A stretch of 64,000 nucleotides of DNA from Actinomycetes bacterium. GTDB taxonomy: Bacteria > Actinomycetota > Actinomycetes > Actinomycetales > Microbacteriaceae. The position numbers were made by a program, and so were the translations under genes. Shown in pieces: positions 23,932 through 30,743 of this stretch; position 1 is the first letter of the stretch; every line of letters begins with the position of its first letter. The stretch lies in NCBI GenBank assembly GCA_023428065.1, contig JAEYZI010000061.1, forward strand, positions 8,322 through 72,321, read 5' to 3'. Under the pieces are notes generated by a model. The model was not told where the DNA came from. It was given only the letters and a program-made list of their open reading frames with translations, and searched no databases.

Positions 23932-24783
23932 CTACGGCGTCGGGGGCTGGTCGCCGTCGCGCTTGCGCAGGTAGCGCTCGAACTCCTCCGCGATCGCGTC
24001 ACCCGACGCCTCCGGGGAGTCGACGGTGTCGCGCGCCTGCTCGAGCTGCTCGATGTACGCCGTCATGTCGTCGTCGTCGCTCGCGAGCTCGTCGATGCCG
24101 CGCTCCCAGGCCGCTGCGTCCTCCGCGAGCGAACCGCGGGCGATCTCGACGTCGAGGAAGTCCTCGAGGCGCTCCACGAGCGCGAGCGTCGCCTTGGGGG
24201 AGGGCGCGTTGTGCACGTAGTGCGGCACCGACGCCCAGATCGAGACGGTCGGGATGCCGGCGCGCTCCGCGGCGTCCGCGAGCACCGAGATGATCCCGAC
24301 GGGCCCCTCGTAGCTCGACCGTTCGAGGCCGAAGCGCTCGCGCACGGAGGAGTTCTCGCTCGAGGCGAAGACGGCGATCGGGCGTGTGTGTGGAACGTCC
24401 GCGAGCATCGCGCCGAGGAACACGATCCGCTCGATGCCGGCCACGGAGATCGCGTCGAGCACCTCCTCCGCGAAGGTCTTCCACCCGCGGGACGGCTCCG
24501 TCCCGAGCAGCACGTGAACGCCGTCGGCGCCGTCGACCGGGCCCGACAGCACGACGCTCGGCCACGCGAGGACGCGATCGCCGTTCTCGTCGAACGTGCT
24601 CACGGGGCGGTTGAACTGGTAGTCGAAGTAGTCCTCCGGCTCGACCTCGACGAGGGGGACGAGCCGGAGCTGGTCGCGCAGCGTGCGCACGGCGGTCGAG
24701 GCCGCCTCACCCGCGTCGTTCCAGCCCTCGAAGGCCACGACGAGCGTCGAGCCGCCCCGGCCCCAGTCGTCCTCTGCCTGCAC
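23932..24783 (-). CDS. PAC2-family protein
   Basis: 283 residues. It matches the actinobacterial PAC2 (proteasome-assembly-chaperone-like) family: VVAFEGWNDAGEAASTA at the N-terminus, VLLGTEPSRGWKTFAEEVL, and PTVSIWASVPHYVHNAPSP. In eukaryotes and archaea the fold chaperones proteasome assembly; in bacteria the function is unproven. The C-terminal ~80 residues are acidic and helical. The start is GTG 24783 with a purine-rich leader; a TATCCT at 24820-24825 would give a short 5' UTR. It is divergent from the HAD phosphatase gene. No proteasome gene occurs in this window. Confidence 0.85.
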   Translation of the reverse strand: MQAEDDWGRGGSTLVVAFEGWNDAGEAASTAVRTLRDQLRLVPLVEVEPEDYFDYQFNRPVSTFDENGDRVLAWPSVVLSGPVDGADGVHVLLGTEPSRGWKTFAEEVLDAISVAGIERIVFLGAMLADVPHTRPIAVFASSENSSVRERFGLERSSYEGPVGIISVLADAAERAGIPTVSIWASVPHYVHNAPSPKATLALVERLEDFLDVEIARGSLAEDAAAWERGIDELASDDDDMTAYIEQLEQARDTVDSPEASGDAIAEEFERYLRKRDGDQPPTP

Positions 24784-24819
24784 CGCTCCGCCTCTCCGCC
24801 CGACCCGGGCGTCCGTCTC

Positions 24820-24825
24820 AGGATA
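24820..24825 (-). promoter_or_regulatory. -10 hexamer for the PAC2 gene
   Basis: TATCCT (minus strand), about 36 nt before GTG 24783, giving a leader with room for a ribosome binding site. It lies 12 bp from the oppositely oriented HAD promoter. Confidence 0.42.
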
Positions 24826-24837
24826 GGCCCGCGCCCG

Positions 24838-24843
24838 TAGACT
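24838..24843 (+). promoter_or_regulatory. -10 hexamer for the HAD phosphatase - trmI operon
   Basis: TAGACT, 8 nt before GTG 24852; it overlaps an in-frame TTG at 24843, which is therefore unlikely to be the start. Confidence 0.5.
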
Positions 24844-24851
24844 TGCCGGTC

Positions 24852-25556
24852 GTGAGCACTCCCGTCCCGGTTTCCCCGTCGGCCGTCCTGTGGGACATGG
24901 ACGGCACCCTCGTCGACACGGAGCCGTACTGGATGGTGGCCGAGCACGAGCTCGTCGCCGAATGGGGCGGAACGTGGACGCACGAGGACGGGCTCCAGCT
25001 CGTCGGTCAGGGGCTGTGGAGCTCGGCGCTCGTCTTCCAGTCGCGCGGCGTCGCCCTCGAGCCGCAGCAGATCATCGACACGCTCACCGACCGCGTGCTC
25101 GCGCAGATCACCGACCACGTGCCGTGGCGGCCGGGCGCACGGGAGCTGCTCGCCGGGGTGCGCGCCGCCGGCATCCGCACCGCGCTCGTGACGATGTCGA
25201 TCCGGCGCATGGCCGACAGGATCGTCGCGTCGCTCGAGCGCGAGCTCGGCGGCCCCGCCTTCGACGTCATCGTCGCGGGCGACGAGGTCGAGCGCCCGAA
25301 GCCCTACCCGGACGCGTACCTCCGCGCCGCCGAACTGCTCGACGTGCCGATCCACGACTGCGTCGCGGTCGAGGACTCCGAGCCGGGCGCCGCGTCCGCC
25401 GTCGCCTCGGGTGCCACGACGTTCGTCGTGCCCTTCCACGTGCCGCTGCCCGCGAGCCCCGCCTACGCGCTCGTGCCCGACGGACTCGCGACGCTGCACC
25501 CCGACGACCTCGCCGCCGCCCACGCCGCGCGACGCGCCGCGGGAGCCGCCCGATGA
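24852..25556 (+). CDS. HAD-superfamily hydrolase (phosphatase)
   Basis: 234 residues. Motif I DMDGTLVDTE (D15 nucleophile, D17), motif II-like TALVTMS, motif III lysine in VERPKPYPDAY and motif IV VEDSEPGAASA define a subfamily IA HAD phosphatase with a helical cap at about 25-85. Likely substrates are phosphosugars or phosphoglycolate; not resolvable. The start is GTG 24852. The stop overlaps the trmI start (ATGA), so the two genes are coupled. Confidence 0.88.
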   Translation: MSTPVPVSPSAVLWDMDGTLVDTEPYWMVAEHELVAEWGGTWTHEDGLQLVGQGLWSSALVFQSRGVALEPQQIIDTLTDRVLAQITDHVPWRPGARELLAGVRAAGIRTALVTMSIRRMADRIVASLERELGGPAFDVIVAGDEVERPKPYPDAYLRAAELLDVPIHDCVAVEDSEPGAASAVASGATTFVVPFHVPLPASPAYALVPDGLATLHPDDLAAAHAARRAAGAAR

Positions 25557-26551
25557 GCGCCTTCGCGGCGGGCGACCGCGTGCAGCTCACGGGCCCCAAG
25601 AACCGGCTGCACACCATCACGCTCGAGCCCGGCAAGCAGTTCCACACGCATCGCGGGACCCTCGAGCACGACGCCCTCATCGGCCTGCCCGACGGCTCGG
25701 TCGTCGTGGCCTCGAACGGCGACGCCTACCTCGCCCTCCGCCCCCTGCTGGCCGACTTCGTCATGTCGATGCCGCGCGGCGCGGCGATCGTCTACCCCAA
25801 GGACGCCGCGCAGATCCTCGCGATCGCGGACATCTTCCCCGGTGCGACGGTCGTCGAGGCGGGTGTCGGGTCGGGCGCCCTCTCGCTGTGGCTCCTGCGC
25901 GCCATCGGCTCCGAGGGCACGCTCCACTCCTTCGAACGCCGGGAGGAGTTCGCGGAGGTCGCCAGGGCCAACGTGACCGCGTTCCTGGGCCGGACGCCCG
26001 AGAACTGGTCGATCGGCATCGGCGACCTCGCGGATGCGCTGCCCGAGACGGTCGAGCCGGGCACCGTCGACCGTGTCGTGCTCGACATGCTCGCGCCGTG
26101 GGAGTGCCTCGACGCCGTCTCCGACGCGCTCGCCCCCGGCGGCGTGCTCATCTGCTACGTCGCGACCGCGACCCAGCTCTCGCGCGTCGCGGAGGCGATC
26201 CGCGACACCGGCCTGTACACCGAGCCCAGCTCGACCGAGACGCTCGTGCGGGGCTGGCACGTCGAGGGTCTCGCCGTGCGTCCCGATCATCGAATGGTCG
26301 CACACACGGCGTTCCTCATCGCCGCGCGGCGGCTCGCCCCCGGCGCGGTCCTCCCGCGGCCCGCTCGCCGCGCCTCGAAGACCGACTACGACGCCGAGGA
26401 CGTGGAGCTCTGGACCCCCGGCGCGCTCGGCGTGCGCGACAAGACCGACAAGCGCATCCGCCGCGTCGTGCGCGACGCCCGACAGCTCGCGGACCGCACC
26501 TCGCGACGCACCGACCCCGAGGGGTCGGGGGCCGGGGCGCCGGAACAGTAG
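25553..26551 (+). CDS. trmI: tRNA (adenine-58-N1)-methyltransferase TrmI
   Basis: 332 residues. The N-terminal beta domain (RLHTITLEPGKQFHTHRG) and SAM motif I EAGVGSGA (102-109), plus DMLAPWECLDAV in the catalytic region, match bacterial and archaeal TrmI, which makes m1A58 in the T loop of tRNAs. The C-terminal ~60 residues (RPARRASKTDYDAEDVELW) are a basic, acidic-tipped tail common in actinobacterial members. It overlaps the HAD gene by 4 nt. In mycobacteria the Pup-proteasome cluster follows trmI; here an FKBP gene follows directly. Confidence 0.92.
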   Translation: MSAFAAGDRVQLTGPKNRLHTITLEPGKQFHTHRGTLEHDALIGLPDGSVVVASNGDAYLALRPLLADFVMSMPRGAAIVYPKDAAQILAIADIFPGATVVEAGVGSGALSLWLLRAIGSEGTLHSFERREEFAEVARANVTAFLGRTPENWSIGIGDLADALPETVEPGTVDRVVLDMLAPWECLDAVSDALAPGGVLICYVATATQLSRVAEAIRDTGLYTEPSSTETLVRGWHVEGLAVRPDHRMVAHTAFLIAARRLAPGAVLPRPARRASKTDYDAEDVELWTPGALGVRDKTDKRIRRVVRDARQLADRTSRRTDPEGSGAGAPEQ

Positions 26552-26554
26552 ACT
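26549..26554 (+). promoter_or_regulatory. -10 hexamer for the FKBP gene
   Basis: TAGACT overlapping the trmI stop codon. It leaves a leader of about 45 nt with a purine-rich GGAAAG before the GTG at 26605. Confidence 0.45.
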
Positions 26555-26604
26555 CGTCTCGCCTCCGTGCACCCCTTCCGCCGCCTGTCAGGAAAGTAGG
26601 CATC

Positions 26605-27594
26605 GTGCGCCGTACCTCCGCGCTCGTCAGTTCCGTCGCCGTCGTGACGGTGCTCTCCGCCGCGCTCGTCGGATGCGCTGCCTCGCCCGACGACGTCACG
26701 GGCTGCGAGCCCCTCGTCGCCGGCGGCGACGCCTCGGCGCTCGTCGAGGCGACGGGCGAGGTCGGCTCGGCCCCCGAGGTGTCGATCCCCGCGCCGCTCG
26801 TGGCGGATGCCGCGGAGCGCACGGTGCTCGAGAAGGGCGAGGGTCTCGTCGCGCGCGTCGGCATGACGGTCGACTTCGACGCGGCGGTCTACGACGGCCG
26901 GACCGGTGACCTCCTGATCAAGTCGGCCTTCAACGGCACCCAGGGCGTGCGCTACCGGGCGGGTCTGCCCATCTCGTCCACGCAGGACGAGGCGAGCTCG
27001 CTCGCGCGGGCGCTCGTGTGCGCACAGCCGGGCGAGCGCATCGCCCTCGCGACGCCGGCGGACGACACGGGCATCGACCTCTCCGGCGCGGGCGTCACGG
27101 GCGACAGCACGGTCGTCGTCGTCCTGGACGTGCAGGAGGTCTTCCTCGGCAAGGCCGACGGGGTCAACCAGCTGCCGCAGGACGGCCTCCCCGTCGTCGT
27201 GACGGCCCCCGACGGGACCGTCGGCGTCACCGTGCCCTCCGGGATCGAGGCCCCGACCGAGAACCGGACGGCCGTCATCAAGCTCGGCTCCGGCTCGAAG
27301 CTCGCGGCCGAGGACCTCGCCGTGCTGCAGATCGCGAACTGGGCCTGGCCGACGGGCGACGACGCCGAGATCGACGAGAAGACCTCGACCTGGGACCAGG
27401 GCAAGATGCCCGAGACGGTCGCCCTGACCGCCTCCGGCGACCAGGCGATCCCGTCCGTATTCCTCGACGCCCTCATCGGGCTGCCGGTCGGCTCGCAGGT
27501 GCTCGTCGTCGTCGCGCCGACGGCCGAGTCGACGAACGCCAGCATCTTCGTCTTCGACGTCCTCGGCATCCAGTCCGCCCCCGGCACGAGGTAG
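26605..27594 (+). CDS. FKBP-type peptidyl-prolyl isomerase lipoprotein
   Basis: 329 residues. A lipoprotein signal peptide ends in the lipobox LVGC with C24 as lipidation site, so the protein is anchored to the outer face of the membrane. Two FKBP-like regions follow (about 75-180 and 215-325), the second with IPSVFLDALIGLPVGSQVLV, typical of FKBP folds in this actinobacterial family. It would help fold exported proteins. The GTG at 26605 has GGAAAG about 8 nt upstream. The TAG stop is in frame with, and 6 nt before, the inferred start of pafB. An FKBP gene upstream of pafB is also, as I recall, found in streptomycetes. Confidence 0.85.
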   Translation: MRRTSALVSSVAVVTVLSAALVGCAASPDDVTGCEPLVAGGDASALVEATGEVGSAPEVSIPAPLVADAAERTVLEKGEGLVARVGMTVDFDAAVYDGRTGDLLIKSAFNGTQGVRYRAGLPISSTQDEASSLARALVCAQPGERIALATPADDTGIDLSGAGVTGDSTVVVVLDVQEVFLGKADGVNQLPQDGLPVVVTAPDGTVGVTVPSGIEAPTENRTAVIKLGSGSKLAAEDLAVLQIANWAWPTGDDAEIDEKTSTWDQGKMPETVALTASGDQAIPSVFLDALIGLPVGSQVLVVVAPTAESTNASIFVFDVLGIQSAPGTR

Positions 27595-27600
27595 GCCCCC

Positions 27601-28593
27601 ACGAGCGCGAACCCCGCCCCCGCGCCGGTTCCCGTCGAGGATCGGCTCTTCAGCCTCGTCCTCGCCCTGCTCGCGACCGAGTCCGGTCTCACCAAGACCG
27701 AGATCCTGTCGAGCGTGCGCGGCTACGCGCAGCGCTACATCGCGGGGGGCGACAACGCGAACCTCGAGCGGCAGTTCGAGCGCGACAAGGACGACATCCG
27801 CGAGCTCGGCGTGCCGCTCGAGACGATCGAGCCGCTCGGCGAGCCGGGCGACAACCACAACCTGCGCTACCGGATCCCCAAGGGCGCGTACGAGCTGCCG
27901 GAGGACGTGCGCTTCGACTCCGACGAGATCGCGCTGCTCGGCCTCGCGGCGATGGCGTGGCGCGAGGGGTCGCTCAACGCGGAGTCGCGGCGGGCCCTCG
28001 TGAAACTGCGCGCCCTCGGCATCTCCGCCGACGAGCCCGTGCTGGGCTACGCGCCGCGGCTGCGGCTGCGCGACGCCGCGTTCGACCCGCTGACGCAGGC
28101 GATCGACCGCCACCAGCTCGTGCGCTTCGACTACCTCAAGCCGGGCGAGGAGCGGGCACGCACGCGCGAGGTCATCCCGCTCGCCCTCGTGCAATACGAC
28201 GGGCGCTGGCACCTGTCGGCGGAGGAGCTCGCGACGGGGGAGCGCAAGACCTTCCTGCTGCGCCGCATCGTCGGCAAGGTGACGGCGGGCAAGCCCACCC
28301 CGGAGCGCCCCGGCGACCACACGGCACGCTCGCTCGCGGAGCTCGAGGAGGTGTGGCGGCGGGGCGTCGCCGACATCGAGGTGCGCGCGGGATCGGATGC
28401 CGCCCTCCGTCTCGCGCACCGCCGCGGCACCGAGGAGATCGCCCCCGGCATCCTGCGCGTGCACTACGTGGACCTCGCGATCCTCGCCGACGAGCTCGCG
28501 GGCTTCGGGCCCGAGGCGCTCGTCGTGTCGCCGCCCGCCCTGCGCGACGCGGTCGTCGAGCGGCTCGAGAGGACGGTGGCCGACCATGGCTGA
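27601..28593 (+). CDS. pafB: WYL-domain transcriptional activator PafB (apparent ACG start)
   Basis: 330 residues if read from the ACG at 27601. The winged-helix N-terminus (VEDRLFSLVLALLATESG, LTKTEILSSVRGYAQ) is conserved in PafB, but no ATG, GTG or TTG exists in frame between the FKBP stop (27592) and GTG 27715, which would delete the first 38 residues, including part of the DNA-binding domain. A GAGG site 9 nt before the ACG supports initiation there. A WYL domain follows (VRFDYLKPGEE, RWHLSAEEL). PafB pairs with PafC to activate the LexA-independent DNA-damage regulon. The gene overlaps pafC by 8 nt. Confidence 0.82.
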   Translation, partial: TSANPAPAPVPVEDRLFSLVLALLATESGLTKTEILSSVRGYAQRYIAGGDNANLERQFERDKDDIRELGVPLETIEPLGEPGDNHNLRYRIPKGAYELPEDVRFDSDEIALLGLAAMAWREGSLNAESRRALVKLRALGISADEPVLGYAPRLRLRDAAFDPLTQAIDRHQLVRFDYLKPGEERARTREVIPLALVQYDGRWHLSAEELATGERKTFLLRRIVGKVTAGKPTPERPGDHTARSLAELEEVWRRGVADIEVRAGSDAALRLAHRRGTEEIAPGILRVHYVDLAILADELAGFGPEALVVSPPALRDAVVERLERTVADHG

Positions 28594-29584
28594 CCGGCGC
28601 CACCGCACGCCCGCGCGCTCCGTGCCGCCCACGGGCTCGCGCGACAAGCTCGCGTTCCTCCTCGCGCTCGTGCCGTGGCTGCTCGAGCACGACCGGGTGA
28701 GCGTCGCGGAGGCCGCCGCCCACTTCGGCGTGAGCGAGGACGACATCCGCAGCTCGGTCTCGCTCGTCGCGATGAGCGGCGTGCCCGGGTCCACCGCGAC
28801 CTACCAGCACGAGGACCTCTTCGACATCGACTGGGACGCCTTCGAGCTGCACGACGAGATCGCGATCACGCAGCACGTCGCGATCGACGACGCCCCGCGC
28901 CTCTCGGCGCGCGAGGCCGCCGCGCTCATCGCGGGACTCCAGTACCTGCAGTCGCTCCCCGAGAACGCCGACCGCGTCGCGATCCGCAACCTCGTCGAGA
29001 AGCTCTCGCGCGGCGCATCGGGCGCCCCGAGCCCGCTCGCCGTCGCGGGCGATCCCGACAGCGAGGTGATCGGCCTCGTCCGGCGCGCGGTCGCCGACGG
29101 ACGCCGCGTGCGCTTCGCCTACCTCAACTCGCGCGGCGAGCGGGAGGAGCGCGACGTCGACCCGCTGCGGGTCGAGTCGATCGACTCCGACTGGTACCTG
29201 CGCGGCTGGTGCCACCTGCGGGGCGCCCTGCGCACCTTCCGTTTCGACCGCATGAGCGACATGACCGTGACCGACGCGCCTATCGAGCACGACGCCTCGG
29301 AGGTGCGCCTCCCGGACACGCTCTTCGAGCCCTCCGCGGAAGACCTCGAGGTCACGATCGAGGCGGCCCCCGAGGTCGTGGGCCTGCTCGCCGACTACAT
29401 CCCGGACGGCGCGCTCACGAGCGAGGTGGGCGACCGCATCCGCACGACGCTGCGCGTCTCGCACTACCACGGGCTCAAGCGGCTCATCGCGGGCATGCCC
29501 GGAACCGTGCGCGTCGTCGCCCCGGAGCAGGCGCGCCGCGCGGTCGCGGAGTGGGCCGCGGCGGGACTCAGCCGGTACGCGTAG
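28586..29584 (+). CDS. pafC: WYL-domain transcriptional activator PafC
   Basis: 332 residues. N-terminal winged helix (DKLAFLLALVPWLLEHDRVS, then VAEAAAHFGVSEDDIRSSVS), WYL domain (RVRFAYLNSRGEREERDVDP, DSDWYLRGWCHLRG) and a C-terminal WCX domain. With PafB it forms the activator of the mycobacterial-type DNA-damage response, which needs a ligand (single-stranded DNA in reported work). The ATG at 28586 lies inside the end of pafB, so the two partners are translationally coupled, as expected for a heterodimer. Confidence 0.9.
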   Translation: MADRRHRTPARSVPPTGSRDKLAFLLALVPWLLEHDRVSVAEAAAHFGVSEDDIRSSVSLVAMSGVPGSTATYQHEDLFDIDWDAFELHDEIAITQHVAIDDAPRLSAREAAALIAGLQYLQSLPENADRVAIRNLVEKLSRGASGAPSPLAVAGDPDSEVIGLVRRAVADGRRVRFAYLNSRGEREERDVDPLRVESIDSDWYLRGWCHLRGALRTFRFDRMSDMTVTDAPIEHDASEVRLPDTLFEPSAEDLEVTIEAAPEVVGLLADYIPDGALTSEVGDRIRTTLRVSHYHGLKRLIAGMPGTVRVVAPEQARRAVAEWAAAGLSRYA

Positions 29585-29587
29585 ACT
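29582..29587 (+). promoter_or_regulatory. candidate -10 hexamer for tatA-tatC-helY
   Basis: TAGACT overlapping the pafC stop codon. The leader of about 29 nt contains a GAGGA ribosome binding site before ATG 29623. Confidence 0.4.
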
Positions 29588-29622
29588 GTGCGGCAGACCC
29601 GCACACCGACGAGGACGTTCCC

Positions 29623-29856
29623 ATGCTCACTCTTCCCCTGTTCGTGAACCAGTGGCAGACCTGGCTCATCATCCTCGTCGTCGTGCTCGTGCTCTTCGGC
29701 GCCACGCGTCTGCCCGCGCTCTCCAAGAGCCTCGGCCAGTCCGTCAAGATCTTCCGCAGCGAGATGAAGAACGACGACGCCGACGGCACGACGAAGTCCG
29801 AGGCGTCCGAGCCGACGAAGCCGGCCGACAGCGCCACGCCGACCGACAAGTCGTAG
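29623..29856 (+). CDS. tatA: Sec-independent translocase subunit TatA
   Basis: 77 residues: a single N-terminal transmembrane helix (WLIILVVVLVLFGATRLP), then an amphipathic helix (ALSKSLGQSVKIFRSEM) and a polar tail rich in D, T and S. This is the TatA/E pattern with the FGxxxLP hinge seen as FGATRLP. TatA oligomers form the passage for folded proteins. ATG 29623 has GAGGA about 8 nt upstream. tatC starts 3 nt after its stop. No TatB candidate is seen, as is common in Gram-positives. Confidence 0.92.
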   Translation: MLTLPLFVNQWQTWLIILVVVLVLFGATRLPALSKSLGQSVKIFRSEMKNDDADGTTKSEASEPTKPADSATPTDKS

Positions 29857-29858
29857 GC

Positions 29859-30743
29859 GTGGCCGGCGGCACCGCCCGGTCGCATCCCCGCAAGAACAAC
29901 CCCGAGCGGCGGATGTCGCTCGCAGAGCATCTCATCGAGCTGCGCAAGCGCCTCACGCGCAGCGCGTTCGCCGTGCTCGGGGGAACGATCATCGGCTGGA
30001 TGATCTACGACCTCGGCTGGATCGGCGAGCTCCTCGACCCGGCGGTCCCCGGCGCCGCCGAGACTCTCGCGGGGCAGGGCACGTGGGCGGCGATCTCGGG
30101 GCCGGTGTTCCACATCGCCCACGAGCTCGGGCTCGATCCCGAGAAGATCACGCTCAACTTCTCGACCCTGACGGGCGCCCTCGACATCCAGTTCCAGGTG
30201 TCGCTCGTCGTCGGCATCATCCTCTCGAGCCCGGTGTGGCTCTACCAGATCTTCGCGTTCTTCGTGCCGGGCCTCACGAAGCGCGAGCGCCGCTACGTCT
30301 TCGGATTCTTCTTCTCGGCCGTCCCGCTCTTCCTGCTCGGCTGCGCCGCCGGCTGGATGGTGCTGCCGCGCATCGTCGAGTTCATGTTCCGCTTCGTGCC
30401 GCCGGGGGCGTCGCAGCTCTACGACACGAAGACCTACGTCGACTTCATTCTCAAGCTCCTTCTCGCGACGGGCGTCGCGTTCGTCATGCCGGTCTTCCTC
30501 GTGCTGCTCAACTTCGCGAGCGTGCTGCGGGGCGGGACGATCCTCCGCGGCTGGCGCTGGGCCGTGCTCATCATCGTCGTCTTCACCGCGATGGCGACCC
30601 CCGCCGCCGACCCCATCTCGATGCTGCTGCTCGCGCTGCCGATGGTGCTGCTCTACTTCGCGGCGGTCGGCGTCGCCGTCTGGCACGATCGCGTCGCGGA
30701 CAGGCGCCAAGCCGCCTTCGAGGCGGGCCTCAGCGGCGCATGA
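29859..30743 (+). CDS. tatC: Sec-independent translocase subunit TatC
   Basis: 294 residues from GTG 29859; an internal ATG at 29913 (MSLAEHLIELRKRL) is the alternative. Six transmembrane helices are visible, with the conserved cytoplasmic N-terminal motif EHLIELRKRL and the first periplasmic loop. TatC recognises twin-arginine signal peptides, for example that of the Rieske protein in this window. The stop overlaps the helY start (ATGA). It forms an operon tatA-tatC-helY. Confidence 0.93.
   Translation: MAGGTARSHPRKNNPERRMSLAEHLIELRKRLTRSAFAVLGGTIIGWMIYDLGWIGELLDPAVPGAAETLAGQGTWAAISGPVFHIAHELGLDPEKITLNFSTLTGALDIQFQVSLVVGIILSSPVWLYQIFAFFVPGLTKRERRYVFGFFFSAVPLFLLGCAAGWMVLPRIVEFMFRFVPPGASQLYDTKTYVDFILKLLLATGVAFVMPVFLVLLNFASVLRGGTILRGWRWAVLIIVVFTAMATPAADPISMLLLALPMVLLYFAAVGVAVWHDRVADRRQAAFEAGLSGA

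Noticed and set aside
27592..27600. Frameshift in the C run before pafB that hides a normal start
   Set aside because: I looked in the other two frames over the preceding ~40 nt and found no ATG or GTG that a one-base shift would bring into frame with pafB.
27715..28593. PafB starting at GTG 27715
   Set aside because: It would remove 38 conserved residues of the winged helix and has no ribosome binding site. The ACG at 27601 with GAGG upstream is favoured, although a sequencing error is not excluded.
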